Source: Aporrectodea caliginosa (taxonomy: Eukaryota; Annelida; Clitellata; Crassiclitellata; Lumbricidae). Taken from it: DNA of 64,000 nucleotides. The stretch covers positions 1,507,501 through 1,571,500 of the forward strand of contig JACEVL010000147.1 in assembly GCA_020284085.1 (NCBI GenBank). The letters run 5' to 3'. Every line of letters starts with the position of its first letter. Positions within the stretch are counted from its first letter, which is position 1. Below, in pieces: positions 33,338-45,668 of this stretch. Below the pieces are notes generated by a model, which saw only the letters and a program-made list of their open reading frames with translations, had not been told where the DNA came from and did not search any database. Made by a program: the position numbers and the translations under genes.

Positions 33338-33530
33338 GTTCTGGCATTCGAAAGGCCACTGAAAATGGGACATCTAGAAGCTGTCCTAAAACTAGAACCA
33401 TATAATATATACATGTACATAGCTGTACATAATACATATATACTTATAAATATGCACATATAATTATGTGGTTCTAGTTTTAGGATAGTGTGTACTGTTG
33501 TCAGTGGCCTTTCGAATGCCAGAACTATGT
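33338..33530. mobile_element. Foldback/MITE-like inverted repeat
   Basis: The left arm (33338-33408) and right arm (33465-33530) are near-perfect inverted copies. AGTTCTGGCATTCGAAAGGC pairs with GCCTTTCGAATGCCAGAACT, and TCCTAAAACTAGAACCA pairs with TGGTTCTAGTTTTAGGA. The loop is about 55 bp of TA/CATA-rich sequence. No coding content; TSD not resolved. Confidence 0.85.
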
Positions 33531-33579
33531 TTATATATATTCACATAATATAAAAATACACTCTGATAAAATGTAATGT

Positions 33580-33845
33580 AGACAGAGAGGAAGACAAACA
33601 GATGAAGACAAACAGATGAAGACAAACAGATGCAGACAGACAGATAGAGACAAACAGATGAAGACAAACAGATGAAGACAAACAGATGAAGACAAACAGA
33701 TGAAGACAAACAGATGAAGACAAACAGATGAAGACAAACAGATGAAGACAAACAGATGAAGACAAACAGATGAAGACAAACAGATGAAGACAAACAGATG
33801 AAGACAAACAGATGAAGACAAACAGATGCAGACAGACAGATAGAG
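33580..33845. repeat. 14-bp minisatellite (GAAGACAAACAGAT)n
   Basis: About 18 head-to-tail 14-bp units, flanked by variants with GCAGACAGACAGATAGA. Because 14 is not a multiple of 3, all minus frames stay open as CLHLFVFICLSSSV-type repeats; these ORFs are artefacts. It has no spacers, so it is not a CRISPR. Confidence 0.95.
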
Positions 33846-33905
33846 AGTTTTAGAGACAGACAGACAGACAGAGACAAACCTGTCTTGCGGTCTTTTGAGC
33901 TTCAT

Positions 33906-34804
33906 TGACCTCTACTGGTTTTGGAGAGGAGTTTAGAAGCTGCCATCGTTAGATATATTGTGCATTGAGATAACGGCGCTATAGAAGTTTTCTTCCATAT
34001 TAGATTAGATAAGAACGCAGAATTCATCACGTGATCTCTTTCAACAGTAGACAACTCTTTTTAGCTAAGCTTTCCAGTCAAGGAGTGAGACACGCTTTTC
34101 TTTATGAGGACGTGTTTTAGAAAATTTCGCAAATCTTCTCTGTATTAGGTTATTAGCCATTAATATTTCACATATTATTTGAAATATCTGCTTTATATCC
34201 TGAAAAATGTGAAAAAGTTGAAGTAGCAGATATGCATTCCTTTAACCTCTCTTCGAAAATATGAAATGGCTGGCTTCAATTTCTTAGTCTCGGTATAGGG
34301 CCTACACGGATGAGTGTCCAGTCTCTTGCCAAATGGTCTTTCAACCGACAGTGTACCGACGATGAACTCATTTGTACCTAAACCTAAAGTCCTAAACTCA
34401 TCTGAAGTCATAGTAGAGCAGAAATCCTTAAATTTTGACATGTACTTGAACCTCTAGCCTAACAACTGTAGCCTCTTGTTACAATATGAGTTTAATGGAC
34501 ATTATTAACTATATTCTGTTATGCTGCTAAACAATGACTATAATTGGTGACATTGTAAAGTGCTGTTTTGACGTCTTAGACTGATGTCTTGCGGACACTG
34601 TATATATTCTTTGTTTCCACTGTATTGTGTAGATACTTTCGTTTGTGTCAACGACCTTTGATGTCATTATGATGACGTTAAACTTTGGAATAAAAAAGGT
34701 TTAAAAACCTCTAGCCTCTGGGCTGTTAGTCGACACGCTAATTCTTAGACTAGGGTGCATCCTGTAGGTCATTTAGCTAACTATAATATATGTAAGAAAA
34801 ACTT
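33906..34804. other. No gene recognised
   Basis: Contains a LINE-like tail, AACGGCGCTATAGAAG at about 33973 followed by ATTAGATTAGAT. The minus ORF at 34193-34441 has no domain support. Confidence 0.4.
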
Positions 34805-35066
34805 CATCTCCCATATAGATCCACAGGGTTTATTGTCTGCATAATCCTCCCATATAGACCCATAGGTCCAGTTCTATGCATAATCCTTCCATATTGACCC
34901 ATAGGTCTGGTTCTCTGCACAATTCTCCCATATTGACCCATAGGTCTGGTTTTATGCATAATCCTCCCATATTGACCCATAGGTCTGGTTCTGCATAATC
35001 CTCCCATATTGACCCATAGGTCTGGTTCTCTGCATAATCCTCCCATATTGACCTATAGGTCTAGTT
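34805..35066. repeat. Minisatellite of about 38-41 bp, left part of a split array
   Basis: About six imperfect copies of a unit containing CATATTGACCCATAGGTCTG and GTTCTCTGCATAATCCTCC. The array resumes at 35576 after a hAT MITE. Repetitive minus ORFs (MGQYGRIM units) are artefacts. Confidence 0.9.
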
Positions 35067-35575
35067 CTTGCATAATTTAAGTTTCAATTTACTTTTCAGT
35101 TTTAGTTTCAGTTTTAGTTTTGTTTTGACTTTTCAGTTTAGTTTTAGTTTTAGTTTTAAACTCTTTTCAGTTTTAGTTTTAGTTTCAGTTTTCAAAACTT
35201 TTCAGTTTTAATTCAGTTCTATAAACATTCAGCAGATTGAATTAAATGTCATTTTTTATTAATGACATTTGTTTGATTAGCAAGAACAACAGATCTTATT
35301 AAATGCATGCTTTCATGCCATTGAGCTGCAGTTTTAAGCACTCGCCGCTAACCGTTGCAGACATGTCCGCCACTAGGCGTGGTTGCCACACAGAAAAATT
35401 AATTCAGTTTTCAACTTTCAAGTTTAGTTTTAGTTTTAGTTTTGTACTTTTCAGTTTAGTTTTAGTTTCAGTTTTCGGAACTTTTCAGTTTTAGTTTTAG
35501 TTTCAGTTAACTGAAATAGAACTTTTCAGTTAATAATAAAGTTACTTTCAGTTTTAGTTAACTTAAATAACACTG
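35067..35575. mobile_element. hAT-like MITE inserted in the minisatellite
   Basis: The right end, reverse-complemented, is CAGTGTTATTTAAGTTAAC; the left end is a decayed counterpart (CTTGCATAATTTAAGT). The interior is built of CAGTTTTAGTTTTAG repeats, like other hAT MITEs. The minisatellite is interrupted with an imperfect 8-9 bp duplication, GGTCTAGTT on the left and GGTCTGGTT on the right. The left boundary is uncertain by one or two bases. Confidence 0.75.
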
Positions 35576-35760
35576 GGTCTGGTTCTCTGCATAATCTTCC
35601 CAAATAGACCAATAGGCCAGGTTCTATGCATAATCCTTCCATATTGACCCATAGGTCTGGTTCTCTGCATAATCCTCCCATATAGACCCATAGGTCAGGT
35701 TCTCTGCATAGTCGTCCCATATAGATCCATAGGGTCCGGTTTCGCTGCATAGGCCTTCCC
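35576..35760. repeat. Minisatellite, right part of the split array
   Basis: Four to five further copies of the same unit (CATAGGTCTGGTTCTCTGC), in the same orientation and register as 34805-35066. Confidence 0.9.
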
Positions 35761-35762
35761 TG

Positions 35763-35990
35763 ATTCATTCATTCAACAATTTATATAGCGCCACTTTAAG
35801 GTACCTACTCAGAAGCGCTCCCAACTCCAGCCCGGACAAAAAGGTAAGTTTTTAAATGGCCATAAAAAGTATCAGTACATGATCTAGGGAACAGGCGTAA
35901 CTCCCGAGGGAGGCTATTCCAAACCCTAGGGCCTACCACAAAGAATGCACGGTTCTGCATAGTTGCTGTGCGGGCAAACGGGACCATCAC
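35763..35990 (-). pseudogene. LINE C-terminus with 3' tail
   Basis: The minus strand reads NRAFFVVGPRVWNSLPRELR and FYGHLKTYLFVRAG, the standard end of CR1/L2-type ORF2 (WNSLP..LR). It is followed by a 3' tail containing GAGCGCTTCTGAGTAGGTAC and GGCGCTATATAAATTG, ending in (GAAT)n. This shows directly that the TATATAGCGCC tails scattered in the window come from this LINE type. Confidence 0.85.
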
Positions 35991-37224
35991 TACCCCCTCT
36001 CAGCAGAGCGAAGGGAGCGACTACCCTTAGCCCCAAATACCGGCTGACAGAGGTCTATTTGCGTCGGCCTATTTGCATGCGATTCAAATCATTGGGATGT
36101 TGTGAGTGCCTTATTGACTTCATATTTCTGCGAAAGCGACACTGCGTAGTAGGAAACTACCAAATTACTACGTGTGCATGTACGTCCATACTTGAACGTA
36201 GGCTTTTCGGCCATGGTTTCTATCTGGTGATATCCAGGGTCCATTGTGGTAGCTTGAGTGGCTGTCTTCTTGTGTCTGTCTGTCTGTCTGTCTCACTGTC
36301 TGTCTGTCTGTCTAAGTTCTTGGATGTCAAGCAATGAAAATGCTACGTTATGTTGTCTATTGTCAGTTCTCCAGCCACAGCATGCACCTCTGTGCCAGAG
36401 TTCCACACCTAAGTTAGCACAAAAGCCTACTCGAAATACATGCACAATTGCTTGCGTTGGGGCTCATGCATCATCTTCAGTAGGCTACAGGTTAAATCGA
36501 GAGAGGTGAAGAGACAGACGACCTATTTGATAAAACATTGACAAATGTTACGATAACGGCGCTATATAAGTTTTCCTTCTGATACCACACCGTGCTCCGA
36601 TGAAATGAATATAGTAAACAAAGTCCACTGCAGAGGCTCGACTGTCGTTTGAGTACGCGAGCACCCAGGGTCCGGTCCATGTGAACCGGTACACTTTGTG
36701 CCAAACTGCGATGCTCTGCTGGTGCCCTGAATAATTCACTCAGCCAGAGGAGATCCCTTCCTCCTCTGCCTCTTCCTTCTACTGCTCATGCAACAGTTCA
36801 GAATCTGCTCTATAGCCGAGTCTTTGTATTTTGCAACATCGTAATAACAGGATGCACACAGAGGTGACAGCTGAAGGCAAACGTCAATTAAGTCCTACAT
36901 TGCGATGACGTATCATATTTCCATTTGCAGGGTTAAAAAATGCTGTGGACTCATTGTATGTGTGGACTGTGTGCCATATCTAAACATAATTATTATTCTT
37001 AATTCTGTGGACTTATTGCTACATCTGTAATACTCCTTTATGCATTAGCTATAGTTCTATAACTACTCAGCTGTATAAGCATGTATATGTATGCATACGT
37101 AATATATATTATATGCAATGCATATTAGCATACATACATACATATAGGCTATACATAAATATATATAGATATATATATATAGTTCGGTGTAGGTATAGGT
37201 ATATGTACATATCTGTGTATGCGT

Positions 37225-37260
<36 letters not shown>

Positions 37261-38967
37261 CATGCACGTTGTATGATTTAAAACGCACTTGTTTAGATCA
37301 CTCATGTAGTCATGTATGCAGCGGTTTTTGAGGTACTTAAATGGTGCTATGTTAAGTGTCTTGATGCATACGCACATACATACAAACAAACATACATACA
37401 TTATACATACATACATAAATATATACATTCATGCATACATACATACATATTATTACATATGATATATGCATGTGTACATGCATGCGTGTATGCATTGTCG
37501 CGAAACCGCGGTGTTCTCAATTCCTCTCAGTTGCCGAATGGTTCAGAGTACACCAGGATGCTCGAAACCCAGGAACATGATCTCAACAAAGGATCGTCCT
37601 TGGTCCGGCTCTCGTGGTCGATCGAGAGGCTTAACAGAGTCAGCAACTGCTCGTGTAGAAGACCGCTTTATTCGTTCCTCACCGACGATCGACAACGTTC
37701 ACATCAACGTACTAGTTGACAACGAGAGAACTGTTTTCTCTTTCAGAAGCATCACAGGCCCTCTGGCGAACGAAGTAAGGCGACTGGTCTGTTGATCGAC
37801 GGCAGGTCCTCAGCACCAGTCGAGACTGCAAGGTCAATGCAAGACAGAATCTCCAGACTGTCTTCTCTAGATTATCTGTTCCGTGGACAGCCTCCGCCTT
37901 TTATAGACGAAATGGGTGTCGATTTGCCCGATGACTCATCGTTTTCTCCATGAGGTGGTGCTTTAAAATGTCACTCATGTATAACTTAATGCACCCGAAG
38001 GTCCAAAATCGTCACCTCGTGGGTGTCGATTTACCTATGCTGCCAATGCATTTACAGGTGGCGAAAAAAAACAAAAACGACACCGAACCTTATTAAGCCG
38101 ACGGCGCCCCATAGGGTGTCGATTTATCGATGACCCTAGTGCAATGGTCAATGCGCGCTACTCGAAAATGTCACCCATACTGTTCTCTCGATGTCAATAA
38201 TTAAACAGTACAAGAACAGATTTATGAAACTAAAGGCACTCTATAGGGTGTCGATTTGAAATATCATCCATAGCAATTTCAGAGGTAAAGACACTAAACT
38301 GATACCCTGTGGCAAATCTGAGATTCTCAACAGTATGTTTGCATGTTTGCATGTAATGTATGTGTAGAGGTCAAGCCACAACCCACAAGGCTTGCATGTT
38401 AGCTTCATTAGTAGTAATGATAATAAAAATAATCTTCATCAATATTAATCTTAAGTAAGTGATATAGAAATCACATAATAGTTTCATATATAAGCTATTC
38501 GGTTGATTTACTTAATACTTAATTTCTAGCATCTTAACGTTTTGCTTTATTAATTCAATTTAATAAAATATAGTCTGTATTTAATTTCAACACCAGTTCA
38601 CCCGCTGACAATGGGTCCTGATTCCCGCTATCAATCAGGCTTGCAGTCGCTTTAGGCAAGTAGCCTAAGTAAACAAGAAATTTATTCGCCACGTTCAGGA
38701 AAGTGAACTGAGCAAAACTGACATAAATTTATCGGCAGTCTGTTGGTTAAGTCACGCAGGAGTCATGGCGCCGACCGCCATTAAAAAAGAATAATGTCGC
38801 CCTTAATTATTTTGAGTGACATTGCACTTTAATAAACAACTCGCAGCTGTCGTTAAGTGTTTCTCTATGAAAAAAATGAAAAGTCGGCCGTATATCACAG
38901 TCATGATAACAAGGATTTTATGGAGTCTGTACTGACCGTGACTCCATATAATTATGCTTGTCACAAC
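35991..38967. other. No supported gene; microsatellites and weak transposase-like ORF
   Basis: Includes (GTCT)n at 36265-36312, (TA)n at 37160-37180 and 37228-37258, and (CATA)n at 37370-37450. A plus ORF at 37466-37795 contains STKDRPWSGSRGRSRGLTE and VEDRFIRSS, faintly like the N-terminal DNA-binding part of Tc1 transposases (DR..SGRP...... DR.I). From 37910 to 38260 the motif GGGTGTCGATTT recurs four times at irregular spacing. Confidence 0.35.
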
Positions 38968-39515
38968 CAGACCTGCCGACAGAAATTCCGGACCCTTAGG
39001 CAGAGCAGTCACGGCCCTCTAAACTATCTTTAGGCTTTATGAGAATTTTTTAAAAGACACAAATTGAAATATAAATGTGGGTACAACCGTACGATATTAT
39101 ATTTAATAATGATAATAAAATAAATAATAATAATATTTATTCTTTAATGAAAAACTTGACAGACGCTGCGCTGTACACTGCGCTGTACATGTACATGTTA
39201 TGACGATTAAACAATTCACAAGAACACAAATTACAGAAGACATAAATCAACCAAATTCATCCTCCTCCCCAGGAGTGATAGTATATTTATATATACAAAT
39301 AATACAACTAAGTAAGGTAATATTCAGATGCTTAAAGTTTAAGTTGATTGCAATAGACTTAGTGTCGGTAATATTATATTTTAAAAGGCATAAATCATAA
39401 ACTTTGTACAGCTGATTATAATATTTTTCATAAGTTCATTGCGGTTCCAGCACGGTCCCCTAAAAGAAGCCAGGCCCCTGTGCATTTGCCCCTCTGGCTC
39501 CTCTCGGCGGGCCTG
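38968..39515. mobile_element. Probable hAT MITE
   Basis: The left end CAGACCTGCCGACAG pairs with the right end, whose reverse complement is CAGGCCCGCCGAGAG. The flanking 8-mers are GTCACAAC and GTCACAGT (6 of 8 match), consistent with an old hAT TSD. The interior is A/T-rich with no transposase. Confidence 0.6.
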
Positions 39516-40707
39516 GTCACAGTACAAAGCTCAGAAACTGACTGAAGTGCGGGATTAGTCTGTCTGCAAACGGCGCTGGTTTAGAGAGAGGACCTTCTTT
39601 GTGAGAGTGCCGTTGAGACGGCTACCGTATCTTCTGAAGCAGCATTTTTGCTGTGTTGAATGAGAAGTACTAAAGCACAGTCCGCAGTAAACTCCGCTAA
39701 TTTAACGCATGGCCTGCTCCGTGGGCAGTAACATTTGGGACCTGTTCTCTGGTCCGTATAAGATTGGAGATCATTATGACTAAACCTAATAGCCTATTGA
39801 ATCGCGTTGTTTATAAAGAACAGCCTAAAGAACCAGTCAAACTAGGGCACTAGAGGTCTAGGCCCTAGCATAGGTAGATTATCTCCCGCTTTCTGTGGCG
39901 TCAGCTATAAAAGACGTACGCAAAATAGCCCACTTTGGACTCCTCTCCCTCTTTGTCTGCATTTGGCATTACCCTTCCCTCTCCTTTGAGTGTGACCGCA
40001 CTGAAAAGGAGTACTAAGACCTAGACTAAGCTACAGGGTGATCTGCAGAGCTATTGTGCTGCGTGGTGGGGTAGTTTCAGGAGATCTATCATATAGATCC
40101 ACGAAGTACATGTACAGGCTGTCTGTTGTTGCCTGAATAAAATTGGCACAGTATAGGCTTACGCTGAAAGAACCGTGTGCACCAAATTTAGACACGGTCC
40201 TCCGCATTTTGACCTTTCTCTTTGTCCTTATAAGTGGGACTTTCCCTTTCTGAGGACAACCTTAGGGGACGATCACTTTGTACTACTGCCAACGACCGTA
40301 CAGTACACATCATCACCAAGGTTGATTTCTTGCAACGTGCATTACGTCCTATCTTCAACCGTCCTCAGGCCAAGTAGTGGCAGCATCACGACAAGTAGGT
40401 TATGAAAAATTGTCTGCACGCGCACATCAATTAGGTTATAAAAGGTTGTCTGGTCTATTCACCGAAACCTCAAAACCGCCCAAGATTCTCAGAAAAACCC
40501 GCGAAAAGATTTTAAAAAACCAAGAACGTATTGCAAGTCACATCAGAGGTTCATATGAACGAAAAAATTCGAGCAAAATCCTCATGTGATAAGCTGATAT
40601 TAAAAAAAACTGATACGCTCTAGAAACGAGTGACTTTCTTGGCCACGCCCCGGCTGCAAGAAGGCCGCATTTTTCTTGTGTGCCATTTTTACACACACGA
40701 AAGGCCT
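39516..40707. other. No gene recognised
   Basis: ORFs at 40175-40405 and 40377-40589 (Lys-rich at its end) have no domain support. Confidence 0.4.
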
Positions 40708-42119
40708 ATGCAAGAACTCCATGCACGTGCAGTAATGGGTAGGCCTACACGCACGTGGTATAGGTTTTTATGAAACGTTATGCAGTGGTTGTCTGAAAAT
40801 GAATTTTAACACACATCACAGAGAGTTGACCCCTAGGCGAATTCATTAATAGCCTGATGCAGAGTCTGTTATGAGCAGAAGCAGTAGAGCGTCCTGTGTT
40901 ATAGTTGTCTGCAGGAATTTCAAGTCGTCTTCAGCTGCGTTCTGCATGGTTGCTCAGTGAGGCGAGATGCGGTCGGCGTCGACATGCTTCAACTGTTTGC
41001 TCTGTGCAATAACGAAACGTACGCTCGCGGTCTGCGTAAAGATAGAAGCAGCCAATAAGATGTAGAGACACGAAGAAAGACACCCAGACAGACACCAGAC
41101 AGACACAGAAGCGTGCTTATCCTTGACGTATAGCGACGAAGCGACGCATTGACCCAGAAGGTAGAAGGTGTTCCAAATATTAACACTACCTCGATCCGTC
41201 TACTGAATTTTGCCTCTGTTGCATATTATTCTGCCCTAGACAACACCTTTCTCACTCGATATTTAAGTCTCTCCTGATCTTAACTTCGGCTCAGCCCGCA
41301 CTCTGGTATTGCCAGTCCCAAGCCTGGAGAAAGGAGGAGGGCGACGCTAATCATCTTTGTTATGACATTAAATAGTAACTAACCTTCTGATCCACACGCT
41401 TCGTTATCCAGTCTCTAGATCTCGGTGACAGCAAATTAAGTGCAACCTAACAGAAGACAAACTATCGAATTAATTGCTAATTACGTGCATTAAGTCATCA
41501 CTAATTGAATTAGCTGCAAATCAAGAATTATCATTGTCAATACAATTTTAAAGCGCCGCTACAAGAGAGAGTAATCGGAGACGCTCTCAACGCTACCATT
41601 TGGATGTGACACCAAACGTTCATTAATTAGTAAACAATGCTCAGGTATCTATACTCCGATAGAGCCATCAGTGGCCGCCGACTCACGCGTTTTGCTCTCG
41701 CAGACAGGTTAAGCCAACACAACCAAAATTTCCATCAATTAAGAGTAATAAACATATGGAAATGGGTACGCATGGGAAGGGGTAAAAGGGTTAAAATATT
41801 TGTTTTAAACGAACCTAATGATCTAGAGCGTTTGATCCAGATTGAACAACACATCGTCTGGGTTCTTTGTCTTTGTGATCAGTTACCTAGCGTAATGATG
41901 GCGCTCTAGAAGTCATGTAGCTGCATCCTACTCGATTCTAATTGTAACTGAATGTTTATATAGCGCCATTCAAAGAGCAGACAAATTCAGATGCCTTACT
42001 GCGCCAGCCTACGTATGATGCTAAATGTCACTAAGAGCTAGAATATTGCACCACTTGGCAAAACAATGCATAGTAAACTAGAGGCTCTTAATATATATTT
42101 ATTTTTTTATTCAGGGTGT
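40708..42119. repeat. 1.4-kb dispersed duplication, copy A
   Basis: Shares about 1.4 kb, in the same orientation and order, with 51220-52589. It starts at CAAGAACTCCATG and ends at ATTCAGGGTGTG. Shared blocks include GTTGACCCCTAGGCGAATTC, the retroposon end GCCAGTCCCAAGCCTGG (here at 41311), and two LINE-type tails (AAGCGCCGCTACA; TTATATAGCGCCATT). It is either an unrecognised composite transposon or a segmental duplication. Confidence 0.85.
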
Positions 42120-43089
42120 GCTTGATCGTGACTTGTCGATTTGGAACCGCAAAACATTTAAAAGTCTCAAAGGTACTGACATATGCGTACTCTAATGGCA
42201 TTTATACTGACCCGTCACATGATATATTCGCCGAAGGACATAAATTTATATACACTTGTATTCGGAATTCATTAGAAGCTCAGTTTTCGTCAGTTGCTTT
42301 ATTGAGGACAGCACACGGTCGTCTCTTAATAGCAAGTTCTTTGTGATACGGTGAACGGGTGAATTATTATTATTCTCTTTACAAGAAAGCCTTAGCTGGT
42401 CAACCCATTGAAATTGGCTCATACGGTGGCCTACATAGCGCACAGCCTCGCCAGTAAGCCGCAAATGCAAAGCAGTGCATGCGCAGAACTTTTAAAAATG
42501 AGTAGAAAACTAGAGATTGGATCTGACACGTCATGGGTTAATGCATAACCGCAGCCAATGATAAAAGCGTCTCAAAGGGTGATTTCTTTACACGTGATGT
42601 CGCTACAAGAAAAGCCAACTGCATCGGCCTTAGAGCTATAGCGTAGATACTAAAAGATAATTAGTCATCGAATTGTGCTTTTCGACTTGACGAAGGGTGT
42701 CATTCGCTACTGGCTCTGGAGTTATGAAAGCCTCACTTTTCGACCGAGTAGATAAAAAAATTCGGGCGTATCTTCGTTACAGTATGGACTAAGAATGCTG
42801 CTTGATGAATGTTCTTCGTTTGAGAATAGCAGAAGAAAAAGTTCATTTTCTCGCCTTCCGTTTTCGATAAAGTTGCAAACACTTATCACACTTTCTCGAG
42901 AATGCATTCAAGCGATAGTAGGGCTACTGTTGCTGACTTTGCGATTGAAAATATAGATTGAAGTCATTCATGACGACGACATTTGCATGGAAGCATATTA
43001 ATCTGATCATGCACAAGAAACAAGCAATGCGTATCTGTTTCGGCAAGTGTTTGACCTGGAGCCGGGTCAGTTGGCTCCATCCATTGTGT
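42120..43089. other. No gene recognised
   Basis: Unique-looking sequence between the duplication and the satellite; small ORFs only. Confidence 0.4.
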
Positions 43090-45130
43090 GTTTTCATTGC
43101 CATGGTAATTCCGAAGCACCTACTGGTCAGACAATCAATTCAACATGAGCAATTGGGGTGGAATTAAGTGGTGTATGGCCTGTACCACACATCAAAGCTG
43201 TAATCAGTCATCTTGAAGTGCTTTCTGTTGCAGGGCAATCGTCGAAACTATCTTTCCTCCATGCAATGCATTGAGAATTTCATTGCCATGGTAATTCCGA
43301 AGCACCTACTGGTCAGACGATCAATTCAACATGAGCAATTGGGGTGGAATTAAGTGGAGTATGGCCTGTACCACACATCAAAGCTGTAATCAGTCATCTT
43401 GAAGTGCTTTCTGTTGCAGGGCAATCGTCGAAACTATCTTTCCTCCAGCAATGCATTGAGAATTTCATTGCCATGGCAATTCCGAAGCACCTACTGATCA
43501 GACGATCAATTCAACATGAGCAATTGGGGTGGAATTAAGTGGAGAATGGCCTGTTCCACACATCAAAGCTGTAATCAGTCATCTTGAAGTGCTTTCTGTT
43601 GCAGGGCAATCGTCGAAACTATCTTTCCTCCATGCAATGCATTGAGAATTTCATTGCCATGGTAATTCCGAAGCACCTACTGGTCAGACGATTAATTCAA
43701 CATGAGCAATTGGGGTGGAATTAAGTGGAGAATGGCCTGTTCCACACATCAAAGCTGTAATCAGTCATCTTTGAAGTGCTTTCTGTTGCAGGGCAATCGT
43801 CGAAACTATCTTTTCTCCAGCAATGCAATCAGAATTTCATTACCATGGCAATTCCGAAGCACCTACTGATCAGACGATCAATTCAACATGAGCAATTGGG
43901 GTGGAATTAAGTGGAGAATGGCCTGTTCCACACAACAAAGCTGTAATCAGTCATCTTGAAGTGCTTTCTGTTGCAGGGCAATCGTCGAAACTATCTTTCC
44001 TCCAGCAATGCAATTGAGAATTTCATTGCCATGGCAATTCCGAAGCACCTACTGATCAGACGATCAATTCAACATGAGCAATTGGGGTGGAATTAAGTGG
44101 AGAATGGCCTGTACCACACAACAAAGCTGTAATCAGTCATCTTGAAGTGCTTTCTGTTGCAGGGCAATCGTCGAAACTATCTTTCCTCCTTCAATGCAGT
44201 CAGAATTTCATTGCCATAGCAATTCCGAAGCACCTACTCATCAGACGACCAATTCAACATGAGCAATTGGGGTGGAATTAAGTGGAGAATGGCCTGTTCC
44301 ACACAACAAAGCTGTAATCAGTCATCTTGAAGTGCTTTCTGTTGCAGGGCAATCGTCGAAACTATCTTTCCTCCAGCAATGCATTGAGAATTTCATTGCC
44401 ATGGCAATTCCGAAGCACCTACTGATCAGACGATCAATTCAACATGAGCAATTGGGGTGGAATTAAGTGGAGAATGGCCTGTTCCACACAACAAAGCTGT
44501 AATCAGTCATCTTGAAGTGCTTTCTGTTGCAGGGCAATGGTCGAAACTATCTTTCCTCCTTCAATGCAGTCAGAATTTCATTGCCATAGCAATTCCGAAG
44601 CACCTACTCATCAGACGACCAATTCAACATGAGCAATTGGGGTGGAATTAAGTGGAGAATGGCCTGTTCCACACAACAAAGCTGTAATCAGTCATCTTGA
44701 AGTGCTTTCTGTTGCAGGGCAATCGTCGAAACTATCTTTCCTCCATCAATGCATTGAGAATTTCATTGCCATGGCAATTCCGAAGCACCTACTGGTCAGA
44801 CGATTAATTCAACATCAGCAATTGGGGAGGGATTAAGTGGAGAATGGCTTGTTACACACAGGGAAGCTGAAATCAGATATGTTGAAGTGATTTCTATTGT
44901 ATCGCAATCGTCGAAACTATCTTTCCTCCAGCAATGCATTGAAAATTTCATTGCCATGGCAACACCGAAGCACCTCCTTACCAGACACCTACTTCAACGT
45001 CGTCTTGAAGTGCTTTCTGTTGCAGGGCAATCGTCGAAGCTATCTTTCCTCCTGCACTGCTTTGAAAATTTCATTGCCATGGCAATTCCTAAGCACCTAC
45101 TAATCAGACGATCAATTCAACATGATTAAT
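43090..45130. repeat. 185-bp satellite array, with 370-bp higher-order units
   Basis: About eleven head-to-tail copies of a unit of about 185 bp (landmarks ATTTCATTGCCATGGCAATT, TTCAACATGAGCAATTGGGG, AGTGCTTTCTGTTGCAGGGC), with two divergent, shortened copies at 44890-45130. Between about 44020 and 44760 two variants alternate. One has CTTCAATGCAGTCAGAATTT and ACTCATCAGACGACC; the other has CAGCAATGCATTGAGAATTT and ACTGATCAGACGATC. This makes a 370-bp dimer. A 64-codon ORF recurs in each unit, but 185 is not a multiple of 3 and each ends at the same TAA, so it is not one protein. Confidence 0.95.
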
Positions 45131-45140
45131 TGGGGTGCTT

Positions 45141-45668
45141 TTAAAAAGGCTTAATATGCTTATTTACTTTAAAAGGAGCTTTTCCGGCTTTTTCAATAAA
45201 ATTTCGTATGACAGCATCAAAATCAATTGTTCTGGCAATGTTAGACTCAATGCTCAGCATGGCCAAATCCTCCAAATGAATGAAACTGTGAATGAATGAA
45301 TAATTAATCAAATTACGAATGAATGAATGAATTAAATAAGCAAGACGGTATTGAGACATTGTAGACTTTTCAAGATCCTTAATCAGCTTGAGTTTACTTA
45401 ATGATCTCTCTGCAGAGGCTAGGCTACTGCTGCTGGAATTGTCAACAGTATAGGTAAGCTAACACAAACATCTGGAAATAGATCGGAAAGATTGTACTGT
45501 GTTAAATAAGTTCAACAGGCCCAGTGGTGTTAACTGGGCATATTCAAACTTTGCCTTATGCGCAGAGGATAAATGTTGCATTTCTGTTATGAAATCATGA
45601 CCATTAAGGTCTGCAGGATATTGCTTTGATAAAGCTAAAGCTTTTCCTGCCAAATCACTTGCAGACAT
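45141..45668 (-). pseudogene. hAT-superfamily transposase C-terminal relic
   Basis: Minus strand: ALALSKQYPADLNGHDFITE and FEYAQLTPLGLLNLFNT, then SERSLSKLKLIKDLEKSTMS, and LEDLAMLSIESNIARTIDFD. This is the C-terminal dimerisation region of DUF4371/ZMYM-like hAT transposases (S...FS.LK.IK...RS.M...RL..L..LSIE). A small ATTCATTC-rich insertion splits the MS..RL and LAMLSIE parts, and a frame change separates the first two. Inactive. Confidence 0.8.

Noticed and set aside
33464..33905. Cys/Leu/Phe-rich repetitive ORFs and a CRISPR-like look
   Set aside because: Produced by a 14-bp minisatellite open in all minus frames; contiguous units without unique spacers, so not CRISPR.
26270..34441. Similarity between minus-strand peptides at about 26290-26390 and 34230-34420
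   Set aside because: Shares only a loose H..Y.E.KK.K pattern; could be an old repeat but not strong enough to call.
37466..37795. Tc1-like transposase N-terminus
   Set aside because: Only a short DRP.SG and EDRFI resemblance; no inverted repeats or catalytic region found, so left as a weak note.
43090..45130. Tandem 64-residue ORFs beginning MELSG
   Set aside because: One ORF per 185-bp satellite unit, each stopped at the same TAA; the period is not a multiple of 3, so no continuous protein is possible.
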